Program-made: the position numbers and the translations under genes | Assembly (NCBI RefSeq): GCF_902364025.1 | Contig: NZ_CABJCG010000013.1 | Span: 111,264 to 175,263 of the forward strand | DNA from: Enterocloster lavalensis | GTDB taxonomy: Bacteria; Bacillota; Clostridia; Lachnospirales; Lachnospiraceae | Direction: 5' to 3' | DNA length: 64,000 bases | Notes under the pieces: generated by a model | What the model was told of the DNA's origin: nothing | Seen by the model: only the letters and a program-made list of their open reading frames with translations | Databases searched by the model: none | Shown: in pieces, positions 25,409 through 34,873 of the stretch | Numbering within the stretch: position 1 is the first letter of the stretch | How the letters are laid out: the number at the start of each line of letters is the position of its first letter

Positions 25409-27031
25409 TTAGTCGGGCAACTCTACCTTGCCGACAAAAGAATAATAGATTTCGATTTCCTGTCTGCGGAGCTTCCCCCGGCGTTTCCCGTCCAGTGCTT
25501 CCGATTCGTGGATTACGATTTTCTCCACAAACTCCCGTAACAGGGTAGGGGTGAGTTCCTCAAAGCTGGTGTACTTGCGTACCACTTTCATAAACTTTTC
25601 AGCGTTTGCCGTGGCTTCCAGTGTCCTTGAAAGCTCGCCCTGCAGAACGGCGGCTTTCTCTTTCAGTTCCTTTTGCTCTGCTTCATAGTCTGCCGAAAGC
25701 TCCGTGAAACGCTCGTCCGATATGCGCCCGGTCACGCTGTCCTCATACAGCCGCTTGAAGATAGCGGAGAGTTCCGCAATCCGTTTTTCTGCCGCTTCCA
25801 GTTCTTTCTTCTTGGCGGCGTTCCGGCGTTTGCTCCCGTCCTCGGTCTGCTCGGTCAAGAGCTTCATAAACCGGGCTTCGTGCTTGGCGGCATAGCTGGT
25901 GACTTTCCGCAAATTCTCCGTCACTCCCTCGGTCAAAAGGTCGGTGCGGATAAAGTGCGCCGTACAGTCACGGGTGCGCTTCTTGTAGCTGCCGCATATG
26001 TAGCAGTCCTGCCGCCGCTTGTCCGTCTGATACCTCTGCTGGTACATGACGCTGCCGCAATCGGCACAAAAGAGTATGCCGGAGAACAAGCCCACTTCGT
26101 CATAGCGGTTGGGGCGTTTGCGCTGCTTGCGTAGCTCCTGCACACGCTCCCATGTGTCATGGTCTATGATTGGTTCGTGGTGGTTCTCAAAGATTACCTG
26201 CTTTTCTTCGGGGTTCTCCTTGCTCTGCTTTACCTTGTAGGACACTTTCTCGGTCTTGAAGTTCACAAGGCAGCCCGTGTATTCCCGGTTTTCAAGGATA
26301 TGCGCCACGGTGTTTGTCGCCCACTTGCACTCATAGCCGGGGTGGTAGCGGCGTGTGCTTCCCGTCCGGCGGTATTCCAGCGTTCCCGGCGTGGGTGTCT
26401 GCTGCTCCGTGAGCATACGGGCTATCTTGGTCGGTCCGTTCCCGGCAAGGCAAAGGCTGTAAATCTGCTTCACCACGGGGGCGGCTTCCTCGTCAATGAT
26501 GAAATTTTCGTCCTCGTCCATGAGGTAGCCATACACGGGCTTGCTTGTGACGGGCTTCCCGCTCATGCCTTTTGACCGTTTCACGGCTCTGATTTTCTTG
26601 CTCGTATCCCTCACCAGCCATTCGTTAAAAATGTTACGCAAGGGGGCAAAATCGTTGTCGCCCTGTGCGCTGTCAACGCCGTCATTGATTGCAATGAAAC
26701 GGACGTTTTTCTGTGGGAAAATCATTTCCGTATACATTCCCACTTGTAAGTAGTTTCGCCCTAACCTTGACATATCCTTTACGATAACCGTTCCCACAAG
26801 CCCCGCTTCAATGTCGGCAAGCATGGACTGGAAGCCGGGTCTTTGGAAGTTCGCCCCGGAATAACCGTCGTCCGTGTACCATTTGAGATTGCCGAAGCCG
26901 TTCTGTTTTGCGTAGTTTTCAAGGATTCGCTTCTGGTTGGAAATGGAATTGCTCTCGCCTTGCAGCTCGTCCTCATGGGATAATCTCGGATAAAGGGCGG
27001 TAATGAGTGTTTGGGTGGTCTGTCTTGACAT
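25409..27031 (-). CDS. large serine recombinase (TnpX-like)
   Basis: A 540-residue site-specific recombinase that excises and integrates the element. The resolvase domain is at residues 8-155 with catalytic S18 (YPRLSHEDE) and VKDMSRLGRN. A recombinase domain follows, then a zinc ribbon with CADCGSVM and CYICGSY, a coiled coil (about 400-470) and a DUF4368-type C-terminus. The ATG at 27031 follows GAGGATATT. It lies 73 bp inside the left end of the element. It appears intact, so the element may still move. Confidence 0.95.
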   Translation of the reverse strand: MSRQTTQTLITALYPRLSHEDELQGESNSISNQKRILENYAKQNGFGNLKWYTDDGYSGANFQRPGFQSMLADIEAGLVGTVIVKDMSRLGRNYLQVGMYTEMIFPQKNVRFIAINDGVDSAQGDNDFAPLRNIFNEWLVRDTSKKIRAVKRSKGMSGKPVTSKPVYGYLMDEDENFIIDEEAAPVVKQIYSLCLAGNGPTKIARMLTEQQTPTPGTLEYRRTGSTRRYHPGYECKWATNTVAHILENREYTGCLVNFKTEKVSYKVKQSKENPEEKQVIFENHHEPIIDHDTWERVQELRKQRKRPNRYDEVGLFSGILFCADCGSVMYQQRYQTDKRRQDCYICGSYKKRTRDCTAHFIRTDLLTEGVTENLRKVTSYAAKHEARFMKLLTEQTEDGSKRRNAAKKKELEAAEKRIAELSAIFKRLYEDSVTGRISDERFTELSADYEAEQKELKEKAAVLQGELSRTLEATANAEKFMKVVRKYTSFEELTPTLLREFVEKIVIHESEALDGKRRGKLRRQEIEIYYSFVGKVELPD

Positions 27032-27164
27032 AATATCCTCCGTTTCCGACAGCCAGCCCACTATTCCGTAAGTCAATTATACCATAGGGCGGGGCTGGCT
27101 GTACAGTCCTTTTTGCTACTTTATGGCACATAATGTCGAATGAATTTCAGTAGGGAATGTCGCT

Positions 27165-27362
27165 TTACATGGCATGGGCGACTGTTCCCCCGGCTGCGCT
27201 TTCGGCTTCCAGCACTTTCATCATTTTGTCGGCGGCGGTGGCGGTAGTGTCCTGTTTGAAATAGCCGGAAACCACAAGGACGGTGTTCCCCCGGCGTACT
27301 TCGGTCACACAATCCGGGCGGCGGGCAGTAGTGGCGGTGCTTCTGTTGGGGGTGTCGGTCAT
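27165..27362 (-). CDS. tnpW: transposon-encoded TnpW family protein
   Basis: A 65-residue protein with RRGNTVLVVSGYFKQ and TAADKMMKVL, as in TnpW of Tn4451-like elements. Its role in the element is not established. The start overlaps the stop of the DnaC-like gene by 4 nt (ATGA), so it is coupled to it. Confidence 0.8.
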   Translation of the reverse strand: MTDTPNRSTATTARRPDCVTEVRRGNTVLVVSGYFKQDTTATAADKMMKVLEAESAAGGTVAHAM

Positions 27363-28210
27363 AGGCTCTCCTTTCTGTTCAGCAGCATTTTAAGGCGTTC
27401 CATTTTTGCCTGTACTTTGGCTTTCCTGAAATTCTCCCCGGTAATGCAGACGGGGCAGCACATTTCTGTTAGTCGGTCATAAATGCGGGCGTGGGCGGTG
27501 TCCTCCGGGTTCTGCAATTCCTCCAGCGTGAGGTTCGTTGTCACGATTAAGGGCTTGCCGCTGCGGTATCGGCTGTCAACCACGTTGTAAACCTGTTCAA
27601 GCCCGTATTCCGTGCCACGCTCCATGCCGAAATCATCAAGGATAAGCAGCGGGAAGCCGCAAAGACGGGTTATGTATTCGTTCCTGTCCTTGTAGCTGGC
27701 GGCAAGGTCATTGAGGATAAGGGCAAAGTTCGTCATGCACACGGAAATCTCTTTCTCCATGAGGGCGTTGGCGATACACCCGGCAAAATAGCTTTTCCCT
27801 GTGCCGACACTCCCCCATAAAATCAGCCCGTGGTTCTCCGCTTTCATCAGCTCCCAGCACTCCACATATTCACGGGCATAGCACATTTGAGGGCATTTCC
27901 CGTTATCATTGCCGAAAGTCCATTCCCGCATAGCCGGGTCGGTGAAGCCCTTTCTTTTCAGCCGTTCCACTTCCTCCCGGTGTTTCTGCTCCCGGTCTGC
28001 GGCTTCCAGCGTTTCCCGGCGTTTCCGCTGGCAGTCGCATTCTTTGGGGTGGCGGTCACGTCCGAAAAGCGTCTTGCCCTCCGGGAAGTAGGCTTCTTTG
28101 GGCTGGCGGCAGCTCCCGCAATATAGAAGCCCGTCCTCCCCGGTATAGTCCTCCGGCTCTGCTTCCTGTGCCGTGGCAAGCCGGAAAATAGCGTTATCAT
28201 AATCACTCAT
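27359..28210 (-). CDS. DnaC/IstB-like ATP-binding helicase loader
   Basis: A 283-residue AAA+ protein. It has an N-terminal Cys-rich segment (CGSCRQPKEAYFP and CDCQRKRRE, likely zinc-binding), Walker A WGSVGTGKS (about 135-143), Walker B LLILDDFG and a sensor-1 region (IVTTNLT). DnaC-like proteins load the replicative helicase, here probably for replication of the excised element, together with the replisome organizer just upstream. The ATG at 28210 follows GGAGGACGATTTT; the longer open frame has no ribosome site. Confidence 0.88.
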   Translation of the reverse strand: MSDYDNAIFRLATAQEAEPEDYTGEDGLLYCGSCRQPKEAYFPEGKTLFGRDRHPKECDCQRKRRETLEAADREQKHREEVERLKRKGFTDPAMREWTFGNDNGKCPQMCYAREYVECWELMKAENHGLILWGSVGTGKSYFAGCIANALMEKEISVCMTNFALILNDLAASYKDRNEYITRLCGFPLLILDDFGMERGTEYGLEQVYNVVDSRYRSGKPLIVTTNLTLEELQNPEDTAHARIYDRLTEMCCPVCITGENFRKAKVQAKMERLKMLLNRKESL

Positions 28211-28274
28211 AAAATCGTCCTCCTTGTTTATGGTCTTTTCCACGCCCTGTTTACGGGGCGTTGTGTCTATGCAG

Positions 28275-29015
28275 TCAAAGGCTCTCGCCCTCCTTGTAGG
28301 TATAATCGGGGATTCCCTTTTTCGGTTTCTCCTTTGCCTTATCATCAGCCGCCCAACGCCGGATAGTGGCGGCATGGTTCTTGTATTTCTTCCCGGTGGA
28401 AGCGATATAGCCGGATAAGCGGTCAATGTAATATTCCCATTTGCCGGGAAGCTCCTTTTTAAGCTCCGCAAGCTCTTTTTCTGACAGGAATACATTTCCG
28501 TATCTCCCGAAAGGGGCGGGGGCGGTTTGTCCTGTCTTTATCTCTCCCTCTCTCTTTATCTCTAACTCTATATCTATCTCTTTCTCTATCTCTATCTCTG
28601 GTGGACAAATGTCCGCCACGGCTTCCGGCAAGGCTTTCTGTTCCTGTAAAGCCCGCCTTGCACGGCGTTTCCGCTCCCCCTCGGTAGAGGACTGACCGAT
28701 TAAAAGCTCAATGTTGCTCATGTATAAAGCCCCGTTCTGCAACGGTTCCACAAGCCCCAGCTTCATAAAAATCTGCAAAGCCCTCTCGACTGTGCCGACT
28801 TGCTGGCGGGTGATTGTGGCTATCATTGGTGCGGTGTAGGGGATATTCTCGTCAAGCTGGAGCTTTCCCCCGTTTTTCAGTGATTTTAGGTACAGCTTCA
28901 AAAGAATGTTTGAGTAGAGCATACCGTCCTGCATACTTTCCAGCAGCACGATAGCGTCCTCGTCAAAATAGCTCTCTTTCAGCTTTAGGTAGTAATATTT
29001 GCGGTTGTCTGCCAT
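28275..29015 (-). CDS. phage replisome organizer-type protein
   Basis: A 246-residue protein. The N-terminal 120 residues form the replisome-organizer/DnaD-like winged helix (YYYLKLKESYFDEDAIVLLESM, then a helix with LYSNILLKLYLKSLKNGGKL). A low-complexity linker follows in which Glu alternates with Ile and Lys (about 139-160), then a C-terminal DnaT/DnaD-like helical part (YIDRLSGYI, NHAATIRRWAAD). It would bind the element's replication origin and recruit the DnaC-like protein encoded 64 bp downstream. The linker DNA is a CT-rich microsatellite. Confidence 0.85.
   Translation of the reverse strand: MADNRKYYYLKLKESYFDEDAIVLLESMQDGMLYSNILLKLYLKSLKNGGKLQLDENIPYTAPMIATITRQQVGTVERALQIFMKLGLVEPLQNGALYMSNIELLIGQSSTEGERKRRARRALQEQKALPEAVADICPPEIEIEKEIDIELEIKREGEIKTGQTAPAPFGRYGNVFLSEKELAELKKELPGKWEYYIDRLSGYIASTGKKYKNHAATIRRWAADDKAKEKPKKGIPDYTYKEGESL
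28535..28600. repeat. CT-rich microsatellite inside the replisome organizer gene
   Basis: Tandem TCTATC/TCTTTC hexamers with variations encode the Glu/Ile/Lys linker. Slippage in steps of three or six would keep the frame. Confidence 0.8.
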
Positions 29016-29048
29016 TCGTTCCTCCTTATGGTCTGTTTTGGGCTTCTG

Positions 29049-29162
29049 TTACGCTTTAGAACGCCGTTTTGAGGGGTAAAGGATATAAATATCGCCTACC
29101 TGTTGAGGGCGGTCTGAAAAGCCTTGATTTATGGGGGCTTTCCAGTTCCTAAAGCGTGACAT
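29049..29162 (-). CDS. 37-residue small protein of the mobile element
   Basis: The frame starts at ATG 29162, overlaps the end of the Cys-rich gene by 34 nt and reads RNWKAPINQGFSDRPQQ then IYILYPSKRR. The ribosome site (AAAGGC) is modest. I do not recognise it; it may be a real coupled gene or a chance frame. Confidence 0.35.
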   Translation of the reverse strand: MSRFRNWKAPINQGFSDRPQQVGDIYILYPSKRRSKA

Positions 29163-29515
29163 AGTAGCCTTTGTTTCCGCTTGCGCTGTGCGGCATGGAT
29201 TCTTTTCATGCGTCCGGCACATTCCGGGCAGTATTTCCCACGGTTTGACTTGGGGAGAAAATACCCGCCGCACTCGGTACAGCGTTTTCTGTCTGCCCGA
29301 TGCAAAAGGGCGGATTCCAGTTTCCCGTCCAGCGGCAGCACGGCGGCAGCGAACCAGCGGCACATAAGGGAATAGCTGATACTCTGTACACATACGCAAG
29401 GCTCGCCGTTATCCAGCAAGATACAGTTGCCGTTATCGTAGTTGCAGCACTCATGCACAAGCCGGCACGCCGCCCGGTACTGGCGGTAGTCCATTCTTGG
29501 GATTTTATCTTTCAT
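29129..29515 (-). CDS. cysteine-rich VLP-type protein of mobile elements
   Basis: A 128-residue protein with two cysteine clusters. The N-terminal one is HECCNYDNGNCILLDNGEPC. The C-terminal one is CTECGGYF then CPECAGRMKR, a zinc ribbon with a basic tail. It fits the Cys-rich VLP family common in Firmicutes mobilizable elements; the function is unknown. The ATG at 29515 lies inside the end of the relaxase gene (11-nt overlap), which couples the two. Confidence 0.75.
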   Translation of the reverse strand: MKDKIPRMDYRQYRAACRLVHECCNYDNGNCILLDNGEPCVCVQSISYSLMCRWFAAAVLPLDGKLESALLHRADRKRCTECGGYFLPKSNRGKYCPECAGRMKRIHAAQRKRKQRLLCHALGTGKPP

Positions 29516-31145
29516 GGTCTTTTCCCTTTCTGCGTTCCGGCTCACGCCTTAAAATCTGCTCGATATTGCTTTTGACGGTCTGCAATTCCCGGACGTTCTC
29601 TTTCTTCTCCCGGTACTCGTTATAAAGGGCGTTTTTCTCTTTGGTAAGCTGCTCAATCTCTGTCTGTAATGCTTTGGACGCTGGCAGCTTGGAGATTCCC
29701 TGTGCCTTGAAATACCGGGCGGCAGATTCGGAAATGATAAACTCGCTTTCGTGTTGCTCCCGGTAGGCTCGCTTTGCTTTCTCCGATTTCTGCGCCCGCA
29801 ATCCGTCACGGGCTGGCTTGGTCTTGATGTAGGCTAATAGCTGCTTCTGCAAGTCCTTTTTCTCCCGCAAGGTACTTTCCACGGCTTTCAGTTTCCCGGT
29901 GGTTTCATGCAATCCGGCACTGGCGGCGGCAAGGGCGGCTTCCAGTTCCTCCGGGGAAGAAAAGCCGGATTCCTCGTAAATGCTCATGGTCGCCGCCATT
30001 TGCTTTAGGTTGTGGACAGCCGCCCAGCGGTCATATCCTATGCCCTTGCCCTCGGCTCGCTTGGCTTCCCGGTCTACCATGCGCTGTAAGCTGTCCTGTT
30101 TCGGTGCGTTTATGGCGGCTTTATTGCGCTGTAAACGGTCTTTTATGCTGCGGGGGTATTCCTGTTTGGGTAGGGGCTTTTCGGCGGCTCTTGCGGCGTT
30201 CTGTGCGTTTTGGGTGAGTGCTTCCAGTACGGCGGCACGGTCAAAATCATCACCCAACTTCCGGGCGGTGATTGGCTTCGTCCTGTCCGGCGTGAGATAC
30301 GACAACCTCCCCCGGCTCTCCTTGACGGTCACGCCTTGCTGTAACAGCTTCCCGGAGAAGTCCTCAAAAGAGATAGCAGAGGACAGGGCGGTGCGGATCA
30401 CGCTGCGTAACCGCTCCTTGTCGGTTTCAAATTTTGTGACTTTGGGCGGCTCACCTGCGGCGGCAAGGGAAGCGCTCTCTTTATCCAGTGCGGCTTGTCC
30501 TTTCCGCTTTGCCCAATACTCACGCTCGGTAACACGGTTCTTGCTCCCATGCAATAAATCAATCTGATAGAGATTTTCCCGGTGGCACATCTCCATGACT
30601 TCCGCTTTGAAATATTCCATAGCTGCGTCCGTGCAGCGGTGCTTGCAGCCCTCCCTTGTGTCCGCTGGTCTTTCCATGTAGGGCAAGAGCGGCACTTCCG
30701 CAATCCGTAAAGAATTGATTACGATATGCACATGGATATTTCCGCTGTGGTTATGCCCGTCCGGGTGGGTGCAGACAAGGGCTTGGTGTCCGGGAAAATG
30801 CTCTTTGCAAAACTGCTCGCCCAACTGCTGCGCCCGGTCTACGGTCAAGCCGTTGTCGGCTGCGTCACGGGGGTCAAAGCTGATGATATAGTGGTGGCTC
30901 TTTACGTCCTCCCGTTTCTGGTTCTTGCCGTATTTGAGATTGGAGCGCATACACGCTATGGCGAAATCCTCCCCGCCGCAATTCAGAGAGGAAATACGGT
31001 AATCGTCACGGGGGATAAGCCGCCCGTTTTCATCAAGGGTGGGCTTCATGGTAAATTCGTCATGCTCAAAGGTTAGGTACTGCTCGGCGGCTCCATAGTC
31101 GGCATTTTTAGAACTGATATGTTTGAACGTTGCCAACGGCTTCAC
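29505..31145 (-). CDS. MobA/MobL-type relaxase
   Basis: A 546-residue relaxase that nicks the transfer origin and pilots the DNA. The N-terminal domain has KSHHYIISFDPRD and the metal-binding HIVHIV-type triad (HNHSGNIHVHIVINS, about 125-140). The C-terminal half is a long coiled coil rich in Arg, Lys and Glu. The start is GTG at 31145, inside the end of mobC (38-nt overlap). The element thus has a MOBP-type relaxosome with MobC but no type IV secretion genes. Confidence 0.92.
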   Translation of the reverse strand: MKPLATFKHISSKNADYGAAEQYLTFEHDEFTMKPTLDENGRLIPRDDYRISSLNCGGEDFAIACMRSNLKYGKNQKREDVKSHHYIISFDPRDAADNGLTVDRAQQLGEQFCKEHFPGHQALVCTHPDGHNHSGNIHVHIVINSLRIAEVPLLPYMERPADTREGCKHRCTDAAMEYFKAEVMEMCHRENLYQIDLLHGSKNRVTEREYWAKRKGQAALDKESASLAAAGEPPKVTKFETDKERLRSVIRTALSSAISFEDFSGKLLQQGVTVKESRGRLSYLTPDRTKPITARKLGDDFDRAAVLEALTQNAQNAARAAEKPLPKQEYPRSIKDRLQRNKAAINAPKQDSLQRMVDREAKRAEGKGIGYDRWAAVHNLKQMAATMSIYEESGFSSPEELEAALAAASAGLHETTGKLKAVESTLREKKDLQKQLLAYIKTKPARDGLRAQKSEKAKRAYREQHESEFIISESAARYFKAQGISKLPASKALQTEIEQLTKEKNALYNEYREKKENVRELQTVKSNIEQILRREPERRKGKDHER

Positions 31146-31503
31146 CTACTTTCTGCAAGACTTCAAACTTCAAGGCGGCAAGCTCCGCTGTGGCGGCTCG
31201 TACCTCATGGGAGAGGGCGTTATAAGGTGCGCCGTACTCGTTCAGACAGCGGGCTATCTGATTCAGATTCCCGCCGATTTTCCCATACTCGGCTGTGAGT
31301 TTCCCAACGGCAGAAAGCAATTCATCATTGACCGGGGAAACGGTAATGACCGGGCGTATTCTTGACTTGGTAAGGGCTTGCCGGATAAACTCGGCTTGGC
31401 TCATTTTGCAGAGGGTGACACGCTCGGAAAACTCGGCGTATTCTTCCTCGGTCAAGCGTGTCTTGATTACCCGGTGGCGGTGGGGCGTGTTGTATCTTTT
31501 CAT
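31108..31503 (-). CDS. mobC: MobC relaxosome accessory protein
   Basis: A 131-residue protein with a basic N-terminus (KRYNTPHRHRVIKTRLTEEE, ribbon-helix-helix-like) and the MobC signature GGNLNQIARCLNEYG at about 80-94. It helps the relaxase bind and melt oriT. The ATG at 31503 follows GGAGGTTCACAGCC. The transfer origin is likely in the AT-rich stretch upstream (about 31504-31770), but no nick site can be named. Confidence 0.9.
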   Translation of the reverse strand: MKRYNTPHRHRVIKTRLTEEEYAEFSERVTLCKMSQAEFIRQALTKSRIRPVITVSPVNDELLSAVGKLTAEYGKIGGNLNQIARCLNEYGAPYNALSHEVRAATAELAALKFEVLQKVGEAVGNVQTYQF

Positions 31504-31774
31504 GGCTGTGAACCTCCTTTCATGGGTGGATTTATTCAAGCGGCGCAAGCCGCAAAAAGGCGGGCTTGGGGTGGCAACCCCAACAAGATTCCCATAGGAC
31601 AAAATGAGCGATAAGCGAATTTTGGTACTATGGTAGAATCTTGCTCTAAGAAAACAGCGTAAATTTCCCCCTCTATTCCTTACTACGCAGAGAAATGCAA
31701 ATATGGCAAAGTTTTGGGAAACTTTTTGATAAAACTTTTCGACAAAGTTGAAAAATCGGCTCGTTTTTTGGCGC

Positions 31775-31806
31775 AAAAAAACAGGAAACCTTTTCTTGAT
31801 TTCCTG
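31775..31806 (-). terminator. terminator after the winged-helix gene
   Basis: CAGGAAA (31782-31788) pairs with TTTCCTG (31800-31806), and the minus strand continues with seven T. Confidence 0.75.
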
Positions 31807-31846
31807 TCATGGTATGCCGCCATAATGGGCGGCGGTTATTTGGTTT

Positions 31847-32266
31847 TCATTCCCCGGAAGCAAACTTGTAGCCCATGCCTAAAACCGTCTTGATGTAGGT
31901 GGGCTTGCGGCTGTCCGGCTCTATTTTTTTCCGCAGGTTGTAAATCACATTTGCAACGCTTGACTGGCAGCTTTCACTTTCCATGTTCCAAACGGCTTCA
32001 AATATTTGTGTCCGTGTGAGGACAATGCCGGGGTTGGAAGCAAGATATACAAGGGTACTGTATTCAAGGCGGGTAAGGCTTACTTCCTCCCCGTCTTGAA
32101 ATACCCGGCGTTGGTTCTGCTTTATTTCCAGTCCCGGAAAAGATAACACGGAAGCGGTTGTGATCTGCATGGGTTCAATCTGTATATAATCAGATATTGC
32201 CGATATGATTTTGTCAATCGCTGTTTCCTCTTGTTCGTTAAGTGTCAGCAGTAGTAATTTCCCCAT
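31847..32266 (-). CDS. OmpR-type winged-helix DNA-binding protein without receiver domain
   Basis: A 139-residue protein. Residues 50-137 are an OmpR/PhoB-type DNA-binding domain (VSLTRLEYSTLVYLASNPGIVLTRTQIFEAVW and VIYNLRKKIEPDSRKPTYIKTVLGMGYKF). The first 45 residues are too short for a receiver and carry no phosphorylatable Asp. The ATG at 32266 is 8 nt after AGAGG; an ATG six bases earlier is too close. It may control the element's cargo, perhaps the HelD-like gene upstream. No sensor kinase is present. Confidence 0.85.
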   Translation of the reverse strand: MGKLLLLTLNEQEETAIDKIISAISDYIQIEPMQITTASVLSFPGLEIKQNQRRVFQDGEEVSLTRLEYSTLVYLASNPGIVLTRTQIFEAVWNMESESCQSSVANVIYNLRKKIEPDSRKPTYIKTVLGMGYKFASGE

Positions 32267-32472
32267 GTTCATTACCTCTTTTATCCGTTGAATTTAAACT
32301 ATATTTTTCTGTCGTGTTTTTGACAGTAAGCAACAAATATATATGATAGAGAGCGTAATGTCAATTTAATGCCATTAAAAGAGAAAGATGGTCTGTCTAA
32401 TTATTTTCATTTTGCTCATATGCACTTACGCTGCGTTTGGCATTTAGGCAATTCAATATATTGTAAATTTAT

Positions 32473-34635
32473 CTATATCAGCGGGCTAACCTCATTTTCA
32501 CAAAATAAGCTAAGTTTGTGAAGCGCTCTTGTGCAGGCAACATATAAGAGGTTTTTATCATCTTCATCATGGTAGTTTTGGCTATCTGCATCACAAATTA
32601 AGACAGTATCAAATTCTAATCCCTTTGACATATATACTGGTAAGATAAACACGCCTTGTAAATCTGATGCGCTCCCATTTTTAATTAATTGAATATCAAG
32701 TTTGTGTTTAATTTTATTAAATAGATAGGTTGAATTTTTTTCGGTTTTACAAATTAAGCATATCGACTGAAACCCTTTCTCTTGGCATAATTTTATTTCC
32801 TTAACAATTTCATCAATGAAGATTTCGGAATTATCAGCAATATATACTTTTGGGCTATCGCCATTCCGATTAAAACTTTTTATCTGTGAACTTTGTTCAA
32901 TGAACTTTAAACTAAAATTTAAAATTTCATTCGTACAACGGAAACTTTTATCCAACATAATAAGAGAAGATTTTTTCTTGTTCAATATTTTTTGAATTTG
33001 TTCGTAGAAAGAAATATCTTCTTTTTTGGCAAGAGTCTGTTTCATATCTCCTAAAATAGTAAATTTGGCATTAGAAAAAACCAAATTAAATATTTCATAT
33101 TGGAGAGGGTAGTAGTCCTGTGCTTCATCAATGACTACCTGCTTAATATTTTTATATTTATTTGTTCCGTATATTTTTAAATACAAATAAGCGATTGCTA
33201 TTGCGTCATCATAATACAAGCTGTCTGCTTCCAAATTTTCCTTAGTATATTTCCAAATATTTTTTATGTTTTGTGACGGATTGCTATTTTGCAGCAGGCT
33301 ATAAAAATAGGCTTCATTGCTAAATAATATTTTATATAATTCAACAATGTCAATTTTTATAAATTTCTGTATTTCCTGCTTGATTAGATTTTTTTCTTCT
33401 TTATGCCCCCGCCCTTTTCCTGTTCCAAATATTTGTTCTAAAATATAATCTTCTAATTGTTCTAATTTTATGCCTAATGGTGTTTCTGATCTTCCTAATA
33501 TCTTGTCTTTTAGAATTTGCCCGCTTACAACGCATTTTCCTTCATAATAAACATCTTCAAATTCTATCCACTGGCGGGGTATATCAATGAGAAATTGGTC
33601 TAAAATTTCCCTAAAAAAACTTGACGTTTTAAATTCTATACTATTTCTTGAAATTTCCTTGTATTTTGAATTGACAATCAAGTTTTCTAAAAAATCATTT
33701 CTTGACTGAATTTTCCTGCCATTTAATAACTCACTAAGTATATCTTCAAACACGGAAGAAATAACATTATCTTCTCCCAATTCGGGCAATACATTTGAAA
33801 TATATTGCTCAAATATAGAATTTGGGGAAATAATCATAATGTTATTTGCGGACAGCTTTGTTTGTAAACCTTGATACATAAGATAAGCAGCCCGGTGGAG
33901 AGCAATAGAGGTTTTTCCACTTCCCGCTACACCCTGTACCATTAGCAGGTCATTTTCCATATCTCTAATAACCACGTCCTGTTCATGCTGAATTGTTTCA
34001 ACAATAGCTTTCATTTTAGCAGTAGTGTTTTGTGACAGTAATTGCCTTAAAAATTCATCAACAATCTGAACATCTGAATCAAAAAAATATTCCAGTGTTC
34101 CGTTTTTTATTTCATATTGGCGTTTCAAATTGAGTTCGCCTGTTACTCGTCCACATGGAGCGTCATAAAACGCTTCGCCTGTCATAAAACGATAGAAAAC
34201 ACTGGCAATCGGCGATCTCCAATCATAAACATACATCTCTTGATAGCTGTTTTTTCGTAGAGAAGAACGTCCAATGTATATTTTTTCAAATTCGTCCTCA
34301 TCATCAAATTTAAAATCAATTCGGGCAAAATAGGGCGATTTTATCATCTTTTCTAACAGAAGTATTTTATGTTCTTCTTCTTCATAATCTATAATTTTGT
34401 CTGTAACAGGATTGATATATTGGCTTAATTCAACAAGTGCCTCGAAACCGTCTGATGTGTACAGTGATGTAATGCCGTGTTCTGTATTTTCACGCACATC
34501 TTTTTTGGCTTCGATAATTTCTGATTTTTTTTTGTCTGCCGCTTCTTTTGCCTGCTTTAATTGTTCCTCGGCTAAAGAGATTGTTTGTGCTAATCTTTTT
34601 TCTTCAAACGCTTTTTCTGTCTGATTATTCCCCAT
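32473..34635 (-). CDS. HelD-like UvrD/Rep-family helicase on the mobile element
   Basis: A 720-residue superfamily 1 protein. An N-terminal coiled coil (5-50) is followed by a DUF-type region with YVYDWRSPIASVFYRF, typical of HelD. Walker A is GVAGSGKT at 235-242. Later come VIDEAQDYYPLQYEIF (motif II), GDMKQTL (III), LDKSFRCTNEI (IV) and LLYVACTRALHKL (VI). HelD recycles stalled RNA polymerase in Firmicutes, and some relatives (HelR) protect polymerase from rifamycins. The gene is far more AT-rich than the flanking chromosome, so it was acquired separately as cargo. A resistance role is inference. Confidence 0.88.
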   Translation of the reverse strand: MGNNQTEKAFEEKRLAQTISLAEEQLKQAKEAADKKKSEIIEAKKDVRENTEHGITSLYTSDGFEALVELSQYINPVTDKIIDYEEEEHKILLLEKMIKSPYFARIDFKFDDEDEFEKIYIGRSSLRKNSYQEMYVYDWRSPIASVFYRFMTGEAFYDAPCGRVTGELNLKRQYEIKNGTLEYFFDSDVQIVDEFLRQLLSQNTTAKMKAIVETIQHEQDVVIRDMENDLLMVQGVAGSGKTSIALHRAAYLMYQGLQTKLSANNIMIISPNSIFEQYISNVLPELGEDNVISSVFEDILSELLNGRKIQSRNDFLENLIVNSKYKEISRNSIEFKTSSFFREILDQFLIDIPRQWIEFEDVYYEGKCVVSGQILKDKILGRSETPLGIKLEQLEDYILEQIFGTGKGRGHKEEKNLIKQEIQKFIKIDIVELYKILFSNEAYFYSLLQNSNPSQNIKNIWKYTKENLEADSLYYDDAIAIAYLYLKIYGTNKYKNIKQVVIDEAQDYYPLQYEIFNLVFSNAKFTILGDMKQTLAKKEDISFYEQIQKILNKKKSSLIMLDKSFRCTNEILNFSLKFIEQSSQIKSFNRNGDSPKVYIADNSEIFIDEIVKEIKLCQEKGFQSICLICKTEKNSTYLFNKIKHKLDIQLIKNGSASDLQGVFILPVYMSKGLEFDTVLICDADSQNYHDEDDKNLLYVACTRALHKLSLFCENEVSPLI

Positions 34636-34828
34636 AATGATTATGACCTCCTTGAAAAATGAAAGAAAGTTTTACTGAAACATTGCTAGGCTAGTTTAGC
34701 ATGTGTCAGCTTATATAAACAGTCTTGTATTCATAAAATTTGTATGGTATTATTACAGTGGGAGGAATTATGTTAGATATTTGATTTCTGCAAGCATATC
34801 AATTCTAATACGGGTAATTTAAACAATA

Positions 34829-34872
34829 AACAAATTGGGACAAAGAGTTATACCATTATGTCCCAATTTGTT
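34829..34872. terminator. bidirectional AT-rich terminator
   Basis: The 14-bp perfect arms AACAAATTGGGACA (34829-34842) and 34859-34872 end in A- and T-rich DNA on the two sides. Between here and the HelD-like gene (34636-34828) I see only AT-rich promoter-like sequence. Confidence 0.7.
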
Positions 34873-34873
34873 A

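Noticed and set aside
34743..34800. A small gene starting near 34771 on the plus strand
   Set aside because: The frame closes after a few codons and has no ribosome site; only AT-rich spacer is seen.
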